Positions 7,104-14,594 of a DNA stretch of 17,443 bases are shown in pieces (position 1 is the first letter of the stretch; each line of letters starts with the position of its first letter). The DNA is from JACRBT01 sp964474285. GTDB taxonomy: Bacteria; Chloroflexota; Dehalococcoidia; Tepidiformales; Tepidiformaceae. Below the pieces are notes generated by a model. It was given only the letters and a program-made list of their open reading frames with translations, was not told where the DNA came from and did no database searches. Position numbers and translations under genes: made by a program. The DNA lies in contig CAYYSD010000057.1 of assembly GCA_964474285.1 (NCBI GenBank), positions 1-17,443 on the forward strand, in the 5' to 3' direction.

Positions 7104-7622
7104 ATGGCACTCGGATCGCTCGTCTGGAAGCTGGCATCGCCCTACGACGCCTATATCTCACACGTCACACGATTGAACGAGGCCATCGACCGGATCCGCT
7201 ATGCAAGCGACCGGGCAATGGGAATTGAAGCGGGTCTGCAAAGTTCGATACGCATTCAGCCCGGTGGCATTCCCGACACGGCCGCAAGAGTCGAGCGCTT
7301 CCGGCAGCAACTCGGAACCGCCGCAAAGGAACTCAGCGACCAGCAATTCGAGGACTTCATTGCACAACTCGGGGGCGGGGCGGCCGCCGACGTGGAAAAA
7401 GACCGCGCACGAGCTGTCTCACGGATGAGTTTCGCAACACGCGGCCTGGAGGCGTACTTCGCCCAGGCCGGCCATGAACTGGCCGTGCTCGAAAAGCGTG
7501 AATACAACCCGGCGCGCGGAGACGTCGCCCGGCAGCTGCGTGAAAACAAGCTCCCGACGACGACGCTTGCCGAATACCGCGCCACCCTGAAGGATCTCGG
7601 GCGGCGTGTCGGATTGAGCTGA
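7104..7622 (+). CDS. Uncharacterised 172-residue protein
   Basis: I do not recognise the family. It appears soluble, with no signal peptide or membrane segment. It opens MALGSLVWKLASPYDAYISH and is largely predicted helical, with charged repeats around residues 20-45 and 95-130. A glycine/alanine loop LGGGAAADVEK sits near the middle, and it ends in a basic segment, LKDLGRRVGLS. GGGAGGG-like purine sequence (GGGAGGG at about 7089-7095) precedes the ATG by eight bases, a good Shine-Dalgarno site. It lies 26 bases after the PAC2 gene and 7 bases before the SUI1 gene, so the three probably form an operon. No cysteines are seen. Function unknown. Confidence 0.85.
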   Translation: MALGSLVWKLASPYDAYISHVTRLNEAIDRIRYASDRAMGIEAGLQSSIRIQPGGIPDTAARVERFRQQLGTAAKELSDQQFEDFIAQLGGGAAADVEKDRARAVSRMSFATRGLEAYFAQAGHELAVLEKREYNPARGDVARQLRENKLPTTTLAEYRATLKDLGRRVGLS

Positions 7623-7629
7623 GGGGCCG

Positions 7630-7998
7630 GTGCCGCCGCCAGACTCGAATTCACGGCTGGTCTATTCCACCGACGGGGGACGGGTCGCGCCCTCCGCGCC
7701 CACCGGAACCCGGAGACCCGGCCAGCAAGCGCGTCCGGCAGCACAGGCTGCGCCAGACGACGGCGTTGTGCGCATCTCCCGCGATAGCCGCGGACGCAGG
7801 GGGAAGACCGCGACCACTATCACGGGGTTGCCAGGCGACGAAGCTGCCCTGGACGCGGTCCTCAAACAGCTCAAGCAAGCGTGCGGCGCGGGAGGATCAC
7901 GGCAAGGGCGCACGCTCGAAATCCAGGGAGATCACCGCCAACGGCTGTTGGACGCACTGAGTGCGATGGGGCATCGGGTGAAGCTCGCCGGCGGATAG
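7630..7998 (+). CDS. yciH: SUI1/YciH family translation factor-like protein
   Basis: A 122-residue bacterial homologue of eukaryotic initiation factor 1. YciH of E. coli affects start-codon fidelity and initiation under stress. The N-terminus has the LVYSTDGGRV motif usual in bacterial YciH, then a disordered Pro/Arg/Ala linker (about residues 20-44). The SUI1 fold follows (46-122), with VRISRDSRGRRGKTATTITG, CGAGGS, LEIQGDHR and the ending GHRVKLAGG. The start is GTG 7630, seven bases after the preceding stop; GAGGGG spans the junction, so reinitiation after the upstream gene is plausible. A factor that monitors start-codon context is notable in a genome that appears to use many leaderless starts, but the functional link is inference. 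Confidence 0.93.
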   Translation: MPPPDSNSRLVYSTDGGRVAPSAPTGTRRPGQQARPAAQAAPDDGVVRISRDSRGRRGKTATTITGLPGDEAALDAVLKQLKQACGAGGSRQGRTLEIQGDHRQRLLDALSAMGHRVKLAGG

Positions 7999-8049
7999 GC
8001 GGGAAAGGCACGGAGTCTCCAATAATCTGCGCGGGTCATGCCCCCTACG

Positions 8050-8055
8050 TATACA
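8050..8055 (+). promoter_or_regulatory. Possible -10 element for the HDOD-GGDEF transcript
   Basis: TATACA sits in an AT-richer patch of the gap after the SUI1 gene. If used, transcription would begin near 8062 and leave a 5' leader of about 170 bases containing the nested hairpin. No good -35 is seen. Confidence 0.3.
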
Positions 8056-8158
8056 CACGGAACGTGAACTGACCGAGACAGGGGTTCCCCTTAAGGCGAA
8101 CAGTAGGGCCAGCCCCAAGTGATGCAGCCCGGAGGGACGGTCGATAGTGCAGGTAGTG

Positions 8159-8202
8159 GCTACGCACATCTACGGCGCTGGCGGACCGTAGGAATGCGTA
8201 GC
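8159..8202 (+). promoter_or_regulatory. Nested hairpin in the HDOD-GGDEF leader
   Basis: An outer stem GCTACGCA (8159-8166) pairs with TGCGTAGC (8195-8202). After a 3x3 internal loop (CAT/GAA), an inner stem CTACGG (8170-8175) pairs with CCGTAG (8186-8191) around a ten-base loop. All 14 pairs are Watson-Crick. It ends 29 bases before the TTG start, leaving the purine-rich GAAGGA (8215-8220) free. An alternative small hairpin, GTAG/CTAC at 8153-8163, would compete with the outer stem. I do not match it to a known cyclic-di-GMP or other riboswitch class. Confidence 0.55.
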
Positions 8203-8231
8203 ACAAACCGGTTCGAAGGATCGATGACACA

Positions 8232-9716
8232 TTGGAACCCACGCCGCTCGACCGTCTCATGGATTCCCCTCGCCTTCCGAGCATCCCCAGCCTGGCCGTG
8301 AAGATCGTCGACATGGTGCAACGCCCGGAGATCAGCATCGAGCAGCTGGCGGATGCGTTGATGCTGGACCCTGCGCTCGCGGCGCGCATCCTGAAGACGG
8401 CGAACTCTGGATTCTATGGCCGCCCGCGCAGTGTCACGCGCCTCCGCGACGCTGTGATGGTGCTGGGGCTGCGAAGCGTGAAGTCGCTGGCGCTTGGGTT
8501 TTCGCTCGTCAGCGATCTGAAGCGCCAGGGGTCAGGCGGATTCGACCACTCCACGTTCTGGCAGCGCAGCCTGCTCGCCGGCACTGCCGCTCGTGTCGTG
8601 GCCACCACGACGCGGCAGCACCAGAGCGAAGAGGCGTTCCTCGGGGGTTTGCTCCACGGGCTCGGGATGATCACGCTCAGCCAGACGCTCGGAGCCGCGT
8701 ACCAGGAGACGATCCGGGCGGCAAACGGGGATTTCGAAGCCCTCCGCGAGGCCGAACGCGCCAGGTTCGGGATGGACCACGCTGAGGTCGGTGGGATGCT
8801 GGCTGAGCGCTGGAACCTCCCGGTACCGCTGGTGGCGGCGCTGCGGCACTACGCCGCGCCGGAAAAGGCGCCGGCGGAGGTCCGCGCGCTCGTGCGCTGC
8901 GTAACCACGGGCGTGCACTGCGCCGGACTCATGCTCGATCTGAACGGCGGGCGGGCGCTGGAGCGCTTCCGGTCCGATTGCATGGACTGGTTCAACCTGC
9001 CCGCTGAGGAAGCGGAGGGTCTTCTCCCACGCATCGTCGCGGACAGCTCGATCCTCACCGAGACGCTCGACCTGCCACGTTCGGGGAGCATCTCCGCGGA
9101 AGAGGTCCTTAGCCGTGCGAACGAGGCGCTGCTGCAGCTCACGCTCGAAACTGAGCGCGAGAACGCCCGCCTTGAAGCTGCACATCAGCAGCTGGCGACG
9201 GAGGCCTCGACGGACGGCCTGACGGGCCTGGCGAATCGCCGGCACCTCGACGAGTTCCTCAGTGAACACCACCGCATCGCCTCTCGCTACCGGACGCCAC
9301 TGAGCCTCCTCTTCCTGGACGTGGACAATTTCAAGCGTTTCAACGACACCTACGGCCACCAGGCGGGAGACGACATCCTTCGGCAGCTCGCGAACACTCT
9401 GCGCGCCGAATTCCGCGACGCGGACCTGCCAGCCCGCTATGGCGGTGAGGAGTTCGCGGTCGTCCTCCCCTCCACGGACCTCCGCGGAGCGATCGAGTGC
9501 GCGGAGCGAACGCGATCGGCGATCGAGGGCATGCGCGTGACAGTCGACGGGAAGCCGATCGGGGTGACGGTGAGCATCGGTGTGTCCGGATATGCACCGG
9601 GAGTTTCGCTCGAGGCGCTCGTCCACGCGGCGGACACGGCGCTCTATGCCGCCAAGCGGGACGGGCGCAACCTCGTGCGCGTCGCCGCCGCCGGCCTTTC
9701 GGCCGCCGTCGCCTGA
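8232..9716 (+). CDS. HDOD-GGDEF signalling protein (probable diguanylate cyclase)
   Basis: A 494-residue cytoplasmic protein with an N-terminal HDOD domain (about residues 12-215), a helical linker with coiled-coil character (about 285-325), and a C-terminal GGDEF domain (about 328-490). The catalytic signature is GGEEF at 404-408, an active variant in known diguanylate cyclases. RDAD at 395-398 sits exactly five residues before it, matching the RxxD inhibitory I-site. The DGLTGLANRR and LFLDVDNFKRFND motifs are intact. It should therefore make cyclic di-GMP from two GTP with product feedback, controlled by the HDOD domain. No membrane segment is seen. The start is TTG 8232 with GAAGGA 11 bases upstream; ATG 8259 is the alternative. 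A TAG in frame at 8199 rules out anything longer. Confidence 0.95.
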   Translation: MEPTPLDRLMDSPRLPSIPSLAVKIVDMVQRPEISIEQLADALMLDPALAARILKTANSGFYGRPRSVTRLRDAVMVLGLRSVKSLALGFSLVSDLKRQGSGGFDHSTFWQRSLLAGTAARVVATTTRQHQSEEAFLGGLLHGLGMITLSQTLGAAYQETIRAANGDFEALREAERARFGMDHAEVGGMLAERWNLPVPLVAALRHYAAPEKAPAEVRALVRCVTTGVHCAGLMLDLNGGRALERFRSDCMDWFNLPAEEAEGLLPRIVADSSILTETLDLPRSGSISAEEVLSRANEALLQLTLETERENARLEAAHQQLATEASTDGLTGLANRRHLDEFLSEHHRIASRYRTPLSLLFLDVDNFKRFNDTYGHQAGDDILRQLANTLRAEFRDADLPARYGGEEFAVVLPSTDLRGAIECAERTRSAIEGMRVTVDGKPIGVTVSIGVSGYAPGVSLEALVHAADTALYAAKRDGRNLVRVAAAGLSAAVA

Positions 9717-9731
9717 CCAGGAGAGCGAGCC

Positions 9732-9737
9732 TACACT
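9732..9737 (+). promoter_or_regulatory. Predicted -10 element, leaderless start of the 198-residue protein gene
   Basis: TACACT, then six bases, then ATG 9744. The gap after the HDOD-GGDEF stop is only 27 bases, so this promoter would give the gene its own leaderless transcript. There is no Shine-Dalgarno sequence. Confidence 0.5.
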
Positions 9738-9743
9738 GGCTGC

Positions 9744-10340
9744 ATGAGCATCGGCGCTGAGGATCCTTCCTTCGCAGCATGGCTGCGCGATGAGGCGGGA
9801 GTGACGGAACCCCGCCGCATCGTGCGCCGGGACGCGGAGCGCATCCTGGTCTCCAAGTTCGAAGCCGGGTTCGCCGCGCGGCTGCACGAGTCGCTGGCGC
9901 GCATGCCGGAATTGTTCGACCGCATCCACACGTCCGCCGCCTACCAGCGATTCGCCGCAACCCACCCCGATTCCCCCCGAGTGGCTGCCTGGCACGAAAC
10001 GATGCGCACACTGCTCGACGCGCTTGCCCTGGAACGCGGCCTCACGGGAAGCCAGGCAGCCGAGGTGCTGGCCGGGATCGACTCGGTGGCAGCGCTGCTG
10101 GATTCGGTCCTCTGGTCCACGCCGACCGCCGGGAACCGCGAGTATTCGCCCCTGCCGGGCGAGGAGAGCGCCTACACGGACGCACTTCACCAGATGGATG
10201 CGACGCCGGGCATCTTCACGCGAGTCTATGGGGTGTACGACGGCGCACTCGTTGAGAATCACTGCCCGGGCGCGCCGTTCGCGCGCACGTTGCTGGACAA
10301 CGCATGGACGATCGTGACCGCCAGATCGACGCCGCCGTAA
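9744..10340 (+). CDS. Uncharacterised 198-residue protein
   Basis: I do not recognise a family. It is soluble-looking with no signal peptide or membrane segment. The N-terminal two thirds look helical (for example RFAATHPDS and WHETMRTLLDALALERGLTG). The C-terminal third has a compact stretch, FTRVYGVYDGALVENHCPG, followed by FARTLLDNAWTIVTA, with the single cysteine within it. The His-Cys-Pro-Gly element could be a ligand or active-site patch, but this is speculative. ATG 9744 is supported by the TACACT element six bases upstream. It is followed at 10405 by a Gfo/Idh gene with its own possible promoter. Confidence 0.85.
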   Translation: MSIGAEDPSFAAWLRDEAGVTEPRRIVRRDAERILVSKFEAGFAARLHESLARMPELFDRIHTSAAYQRFAATHPDSPRVAAWHETMRTLLDALALERGLTGSQAAEVLAGIDSVAALLDSVLWSTPTAGNREYSPLPGEESAYTDALHQMDATPGIFTRVYGVYDGALVENHCPGAPFARTLLDNAWTIVTARSTPP

Positions 10341-10345
10341 GGCGA

Positions 10346-10351
10346 TATGCT
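10346..10351 (+). promoter_or_regulatory. Possible -10 element for the Gfo/Idh gene
   Basis: TATGCT is placed to start transcription near 10358, giving a leader of about 45 bases before ATG 10405 that includes a GGGGG ribosome-site candidate. No clear -35. Confidence 0.35.
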
Positions 10352-10404
10352 TGCGCCACCACGGCTCGCAACGCGCGAGACCCATTTCAAACGGGGGCAT
10401 GGAC

Positions 10405-11505
10405 ATGACGGACCCCATCCGCGCCGGGATTGTCGGCGCAACCGTGACCACCGGTGGCAGCGGCTGGGGGGCGAACGCCCACGTTCCAGCGCTGAAATCG
10501 CTTCCTGAATACGAAGTCAAGGCTGTGTGCACGGCGCATGAAGACACTGCGGAGGCTTCTCGCCAGGCGTTCGGCGCCGAACTCGCCTTCCATGACATGG
10601 CGGCGATGGCAACGCACCCGGAAATCGACCTGGTCGTAGTCTCTGTGCGCGTGCCGCTGCACTTCGCGTTGAGCGCGATCGCTCTCGAAGCGGGTAAGCC
10701 TGTCTTCTGCGAATGGCCGCTGGGCGCGAACCTCCAGGAAGCCGTCGAGCTTGCCAGGCTGGCACGCGAACGCTCGCTGCCGACGGCCGTGGGTCTCCAG
10801 GCCCGCAGCGATCCCACGGTCATGTTCGCCCGCGAACTGGTGGGGGAGGGCTACATCGGCGAGGTGTTGACGGCCAGCCTCAGCGCCGTGGGGCAGGCGG
10901 TCCTCGAACGCGGACCCGGCCGTTCGTGGCAGGGCGTCCGGGCCAATGGCGCCAACACGTTCACCATCCAGGGCGGACACGCCATCGACGCCATGTGTTT
11001 CATCCTGGGCGAGGTCGAGGAGGTGACCGCCCGCATGGCCACGCGCATCCCCGAATGGCGCGACGCGGAGACCGGAGGCGCAATCCCGGTCGACGCGCCA
11101 GACGCCATCACGGTTGCAGGCAGGCTCGCGAGCGGCGCCGAGGTGGCCATCCACATCGCAAGCGTCCCGTGGAACCCGAGTGGCGCGCGCCTCGAGATCT
11201 TCGGCCGGGAAGGCACCCTGGTCGTTCGGCCGCGCGGCTCCATGAACATCGGCCCCAGCCAGCTCTTCGGATCGCGGGGAGGCGGCCCACTCGAAGAGAT
11301 GGCCGTGCCCGAACGGCTCGTGGTGGTCCCGGAGGACACACCGGCCGGTTCCCCGCGCAACGTGGCCCAGGCGTATGTGAGGTTCTCGGAAGCGCTGAGG
11401 GGACGGCACGGATTCGATCCCGACTTCGAGATGGCAGTCACACGCCATCGGCTGCTCGACGCCATCGAACGCAGCGCCGCGGAGGGCAGGTCGATCAAGG
11501 TGTGA
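10405..11505 (+). CDS. Gfo/Idh/MocA family oxidoreductase, Gal80-like
   Basis: A 366-residue NAD(P)-binding protein of the Gfo/Idh/MocA family. The N-terminal Rossmann fold opens RAGIVGATVTTGGSGWGANAH with a long glycine-rich loop. The usual EKP motif reads EWP (residues 103-105, in GKPVFCEWPLGAN). The C-terminal domain carries GLQARSDPTVMFARELV, GYIGEVL and GGHAIDAMCFILGEV. From memory, the EWPLG sequence and the LQxR..P segment are typical of fungal Gal80 and its relatives, which bind NADP but are regulatory in the known case. Loss of the lysine makes ordinary sugar dehydrogenase activity uncertain. The start is ATG 10405 with GGGGG seven bases upstream; ATG 10399 is two codons earlier in the same frame. 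Substrate or ligand unknown. Confidence 0.92.
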   Translation: MTDPIRAGIVGATVTTGGSGWGANAHVPALKSLPEYEVKAVCTAHEDTAEASRQAFGAELAFHDMAAMATHPEIDLVVVSVRVPLHFALSAIALEAGKPVFCEWPLGANLQEAVELARLARERSLPTAVGLQARSDPTVMFARELVGEGYIGEVLTASLSAVGQAVLERGPGRSWQGVRANGANTFTIQGGHAIDAMCFILGEVEEVTARMATRIPEWRDAETGGAIPVDAPDAITVAGRLASGAEVAIHIASVPWNPSGARLEIFGREGTLVVRPRGSMNIGPSQLFGSRGGGPLEEMAVPERLVVVPEDTPAGSPRNVAQAYVRFSEALRGRHGFDPDFEMAVTRHRLLDAIERSAAEGRSIKV

Positions 11506-11552
11506 ACAGAGCCGGCCATGCTCCCTGCTGGCTACAGAGCGCCCGGCTGCCG

Positions 11553-11558
11553 GATACT
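11553..11558 (+). promoter_or_regulatory. Predicted -10 element of ffh
   Basis: GATACT, then eight bases, then ATG 11567. The shifted hexamer TACTGT would leave six bases. Either predicts a leaderless or near-leaderless ffh mRNA, although AGGA (11562-11565) lies too close to the ATG to act as a normal ribosome site. Confidence 0.45.
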
Positions 11559-11566
11559 GTCAGGAC

Positions 11567-12895
11567 ATGTTCGAATCGCTGACCGATAAGCTGCAGAGCG
11601 CGTTCAAGAAGTTCGGTTCTCGCGGTGTTGTCACAGAAGAAGACCTGGACCAGGCGATGCGCGAAGTGCGCATGGCCCTCCTCGGAGCAGACGTCAACTT
11701 CAAGGTTGCCCGCGAATTCATCGACAAGGTGAAGACGAAGGCGCTGGGGGCGGAGGTGCTGCGCAGCCTGACGCCGGCCCAGCAGGTCATCGGGATCGTG
11801 CACGACGAACTGGTGGAGATGCTCGGTGGGGCGGCGCCCAGGCTGGAAACGGCCGCACGGCCGCCGACGATCATCATGGTCGTGGGCCTCCAGGGTTCAG
11901 GTAAGACCACCGCCATCGCGAAGATGGCGAACCTCCTGAAAAAGCAGGGGCAGCGGCCGCTGGTGGTCGCCTGCGATGTCTACCGGCCGGCGGCAGTGAA
12001 CCAGCTGGTGACGCTGGCGAACGGGATCGGCGTGCCGTTCCACGAAGAAGGCACGGACGTGAAGCCCGCCGTCATCGCGGCGAACGGAATCGAAAAGGCC
12101 CGGCGGATGAACTGCACGCACGTGCTGATCGACACTGCCGGCCGCCTGCACATCGACGAAGCGATGATGGACGAGGTCCAGGCGCTCCGCCAACAGATCC
12201 AGCCGACCGAGGTGTTGTTCGTCGCCGACGCAATGGCGGGGCAGGACGCGGTGACGGCGGCGAAAGAGTTCCACGACCGCGTCACGACCACCGGGCTCAT
12301 CCTCACGAAAATGGATGGAGACGCCCGCGGCGGCGCGGCGCTCAGCATTCGCGCGGTGACGGGCGTGCCCGTGAAGTTCATCGGCATGGGCGAGAAGGCG
12401 GACGCACTCGAAGCGTTCCACCCGGACCGGCTTGCCGGCCGCATCCTGGGCATGGGCGACATGGTGTCGCTCATCGAGAAGGCCCGCGAACAGATGGGCG
12501 AAGACGACGCGGACAGGTTCGGCGAGAAGCTCAAGAAAGGCACATTCGACCTGCAGGACTTCGTCGAACAGCTCCGCAAGGTGCGCAACATGGGGCCGCT
12601 GGGGCAGCTCGTTCAGATGCTGCCGGGCTTCAACAAGATCAAGATGCAGCTCGATGTCGACAACATGGACGACGGCTTCTTCAACCAGGCGGAGGCCATC
12701 GTCCTGTCGATGACGCCGTGGGAACGCCGGCACCCCGAACGCATCGACGGAAAGCGGCGGCGGCGCATTTCGAAGGGCAGCGGCACCTCGGCAGCCGACG
12801 TGAATCAGCTGCTCAAGCAGTTCTTCGAGGCTCGAAAGATCGCCAAGTCGCTGAGCAGCGGCCGGATGCCGGGGCTGCCGGGCATGCGCCGGTGA
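11567..12895 (+). CDS. ffh: Signal recognition particle protein Ffh (SRP54)
   Basis: A 442-residue SRP GTPase that binds signal sequences of nascent membrane proteins and delivers ribosomes to FtsY. All three domains are present. The N domain (about 1-95) has the ALLGADVNFKVAREFI segment. The G domain (about 96-300) has the P-loop GLQGSGKTT from residue 107, DTAGR at 189-193 and TKMDGDARGG from 247. The methionine-rich M domain (about 305-442) has GPLGQLVQMLPGFNK and the SRP-RNA-binding SMTPWERRHPERIDG...RISKGSGTS region. Length is normal. The last four bases overlap the start of the next gene (GTGA). ffh is often followed by rpsP in other bacteria; here it is followed by an oxidoreductase. 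Confidence 0.99.
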   Translation: MFESLTDKLQSAFKKFGSRGVVTEEDLDQAMREVRMALLGADVNFKVAREFIDKVKTKALGAEVLRSLTPAQQVIGIVHDELVEMLGGAAPRLETAARPPTIIMVVGLQGSGKTTAIAKMANLLKKQGQRPLVVACDVYRPAAVNQLVTLANGIGVPFHEEGTDVKPAVIAANGIEKARRMNCTHVLIDTAGRLHIDEAMMDEVQALRQQIQPTEVLFVADAMAGQDAVTAAKEFHDRVTTTGLILTKMDGDARGGAALSIRAVTGVPVKFIGMGEKADALEAFHPDRLAGRILGMGDMVSLIEKAREQMGEDDADRFGEKLKKGTFDLQDFVEQLRKVRNMGPLGQLVQMLPGFNKIKMQLDVDNMDDGFFNQAEAIVLSMTPWERRHPERIDGKRRRRISKGSGTSAADVNQLLKQFFEARKIAKSLSSGRMPGLPGMRR

Positions 12896-13893
12896 AGCTT
12901 TCGGTGCTCGACCAGTCACCGGTTGCGGGCGGGAGAACGCCGGCGCAGGCCGTCCACGACACGCTCACGCTCGCCCAGGCTGCGGACCGTCTCGGGTATC
13001 ACCGCTACTGGATTGCCGAACACCACAGCTCCGGCGGGCTCGCCAGCGCAGCACCGGAAGTGCTTATCGGCGCCGTGGCCGCGAAGACCGAGCGGCTGAG
13101 GGTCGGAAGCGGCGGCGTGATGCTCAGCCATTACAGTCCGCTCAAAGTCGCAGAGCAGTTCCGAATGCTCGAGGCCCTGCACCCGGGCCGGATCGACCTG
13201 GGCGTGGGCCGCGCCCCGGGAAGCGACCTGCGCACGGCGCAAGCACTGGCCACGGGTCCCGGCCGCCTCGGCATCGAACACTACCCTTCGCAGCTCATGG
13301 ATCTCTACGGTTACCTGGCAAACGATCTGCCGGATGACCACCCGTTTCGCGGCATCAAAGCCAGCCCGCAGGGTGACACCATGCCGGAGCTGTGGTTGCT
13401 GGGGTCAAGCGACGCGAGCGCCGAGTACGCGGCTCACCTCGGCTGGAGCTTCTGTTTCGCGCACTTCATCAACCCCGACCGGGGGACGCTGTATATGCGG
13501 GCCTACCGGGAACGCTTCGACCCTTCGCCGGTGCAGGCGGCTCCCCGCGGGAGTGTCGGCATCTCGGTGACCTGCGCCGAGACGGATGAGGAGGCCGAGC
13601 GCCTCGCGTGGAGCCGCTGGGGCTCAAGGATTATGTCGAACCGCGGCACACGCATCAGCATCCCATCGCCAGAGGAGGCGATGGCGTTCGACTACACGGA
13701 GCCGGAGCGCGACTACATCGCCTACCTGCGGCAGACCTCGATCTGGGGCAGCCCGGGGCGCGTGAAGGACCGCATGGAAGAACTCGCGGCCGACTACGAC
13801 GTCGATGAACTCATCGTCGTGACGATCACCTACGACTTTGCGGCGCGTCTGCGCAGCTACGAACTCCTGGCGGACGCGTTTGGGCTGACCTGA
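12892..13893 (+). CDS. Luciferase-like monooxygenase (LLM) family flavin-dependent oxidoreductase
   Basis: A 333-residue TIM-barrel flavoprotein of the bacterial-luciferase superfamily, most like the MsnO8/YtbJ-type subgroup. It opens VKLSVLDQSPV and has YWIAEHHSSGG (about residues 39-49), where AEHH is the subgroup signature. It also has LRVGSGGVMLSHYSPLKVAEQF and RIDLGVGRAPGSD (about 100-112). It probably uses reduced FMN; the substrate is unknown. The GTG start overlaps the ffh stop by four bases, so the gene is probably translated by coupling to ffh. The frame is open back to 12718, but that part reads the ffh M domain out of frame and is rejected. It is convergent with tetR, with 25 bases between stops. 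Confidence 0.93.
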   Translation: MKLSVLDQSPVAGGRTPAQAVHDTLTLAQAADRLGYHRYWIAEHHSSGGLASAAPEVLIGAVAAKTERLRVGSGGVMLSHYSPLKVAEQFRMLEALHPGRIDLGVGRAPGSDLRTAQALATGPGRLGIEHYPSQLMDLYGYLANDLPDDHPFRGIKASPQGDTMPELWLLGSSDASAEYAAHLGWSFCFAHFINPDRGTLYMRAYRERFDPSPVQAAPRGSVGISVTCAETDEEAERLAWSRWGSRIMSNRGTRISIPSPEEAMAFDYTEPERDYIAYLRQTSIWGSPGRVKDRMEELAADYDVDELIVVTITYDFAARLRSYELLADAFGLT

Positions 13894-13925
13894 CCGTAAC
13901 TGAAGGTCGAGGCTGGACTTACGGT
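13893..13925. repeat. Inverted repeat between convergent LLM and TetR genes
   Basis: ACCGTAA (13893-13899) and TTACGGT (13919-13925) are perfect complements 19 bases apart, overlapping the stop codons of both converging genes. It could act as a weak bidirectional terminator, but the loop is long and there is no T-tract. Confidence 0.3.
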
Positions 13926-14587
13926 GAGCGCGCGATGACGCCGTTCATCAGCTGGTCGGTGACCAACTCGACGACGTCTTCGAGTTCGAGGCGGCCGTCG
14001 CGCGAATACCAGTCGGAGACATAGCTGCAGGTGCTGAGGAGCGTGAGCGCCGTGACGTGCGGGTCAGGGCTGACGATCGTGCCTTCCGCGACGCCGCGAG
14101 CAACGAGGTCGCGGTAAATCCCCCGGAAACGTTGCTGGGTCTCCCGCAGGCGGTCGCGGTGGGATTGGGAGAGGATCTTCTGGTTGTGGATCACGAGCAT
14201 GGCAAAGTAGCCCTCCTCGCGGTCGTCCAGGTTGTAAACGAGCAAGTCCTTGATGGCTTCTCGCAGAACGTCGACGGCGCTCCCCGGCCGGGCGATGACC
14301 CGTTCGAGACGGCTCAGCGAACCTTCTGCCGCGTTGAGCATGACCTCGAAGAAGATGTCCTCTTTCGCCTTGAAGTAGTAGTAGATGACCCCCTTGGTGA
14401 CACCCATGGCGCGGGCGATGTCTTCGGTGGTCGACTCGTGATATCCGCGGCGAGCGAAGACGCGCGCGGCTGAATGCAGGATTTCGGTCTTGCGTGCGGC
14501 GCTCTTTCCGGGATCGAGCGTGCGATACCCGCGAAGGCCCACGCCACCCGCGGACTCTCCGGATGTAGTGAGTTCATCAGCGTTCAT
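13919..14587 (-). CDS. TetR/AcrR family transcriptional regulator
   Basis: A 222-residue repressor-type regulator. After a 28-residue extension rich in Gly/Ser/Thr comes the TetR DNA-binding domain: AARVFARRGYHESTTEDIARAM with recognition helix VTKGVIYYYFKAKEDIF (HTH about residues 53-72). The C-terminal ligand domain (about 85-222) is helical and diverse, as usual, so the inducer cannot be predicted. The start at ATG 14587 includes the extension; TATACT lies seven bases upstream and supports it. The gene is divergent from the CaiB/BaiF CoA transferase with 136 bases between starts. TetR proteins in this arrangement commonly control the neighbour, often in response to an acyl-CoA or the pathway substrate; that is inference here. 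Confidence 0.95.
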   Translation of the reverse strand: MNADELTTSGESAGGVGLRGYRTLDPGKSAARKTEILHSAARVFARRGYHESTTEDIARAMGVTKGVIYYYFKAKEDIFFEVMLNAAEGSLSRLERVIARPGSAVDVLREAIKDLLVYNLDDREEGYFAMLVIHNQKILSQSHRDRLRETQQRFRGIYRDLVARGVAEGTIVSPDPHVTALTLLSTCSYVSDWYSRDGRLELEDVVELVTDQLMNGVIARSP

Positions 14588-14594
14588 ACCCGCG

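Noticed and set aside
8203..8225. tRNA-like GGTTCGAA in the HDOD-GGDEF leader
   Set aside because: It resembles a T-loop, but the flanking bases do not form the T-stem and no acceptor or anticodon arm can be drawn.
8532..10823. 763-codon open frame on the minus strand
   Set aside because: It crosses three plus-strand genes in antisense, has no domain and is Arg/Ala/Pro/His-rich as expected for a shadow frame.
12718..12891. N-terminal extension of the luciferase-like oxidoreductase
   Set aside because: It reads the RNA-binding M domain of ffh out of frame; the family N-terminus begins at GTG 12892.
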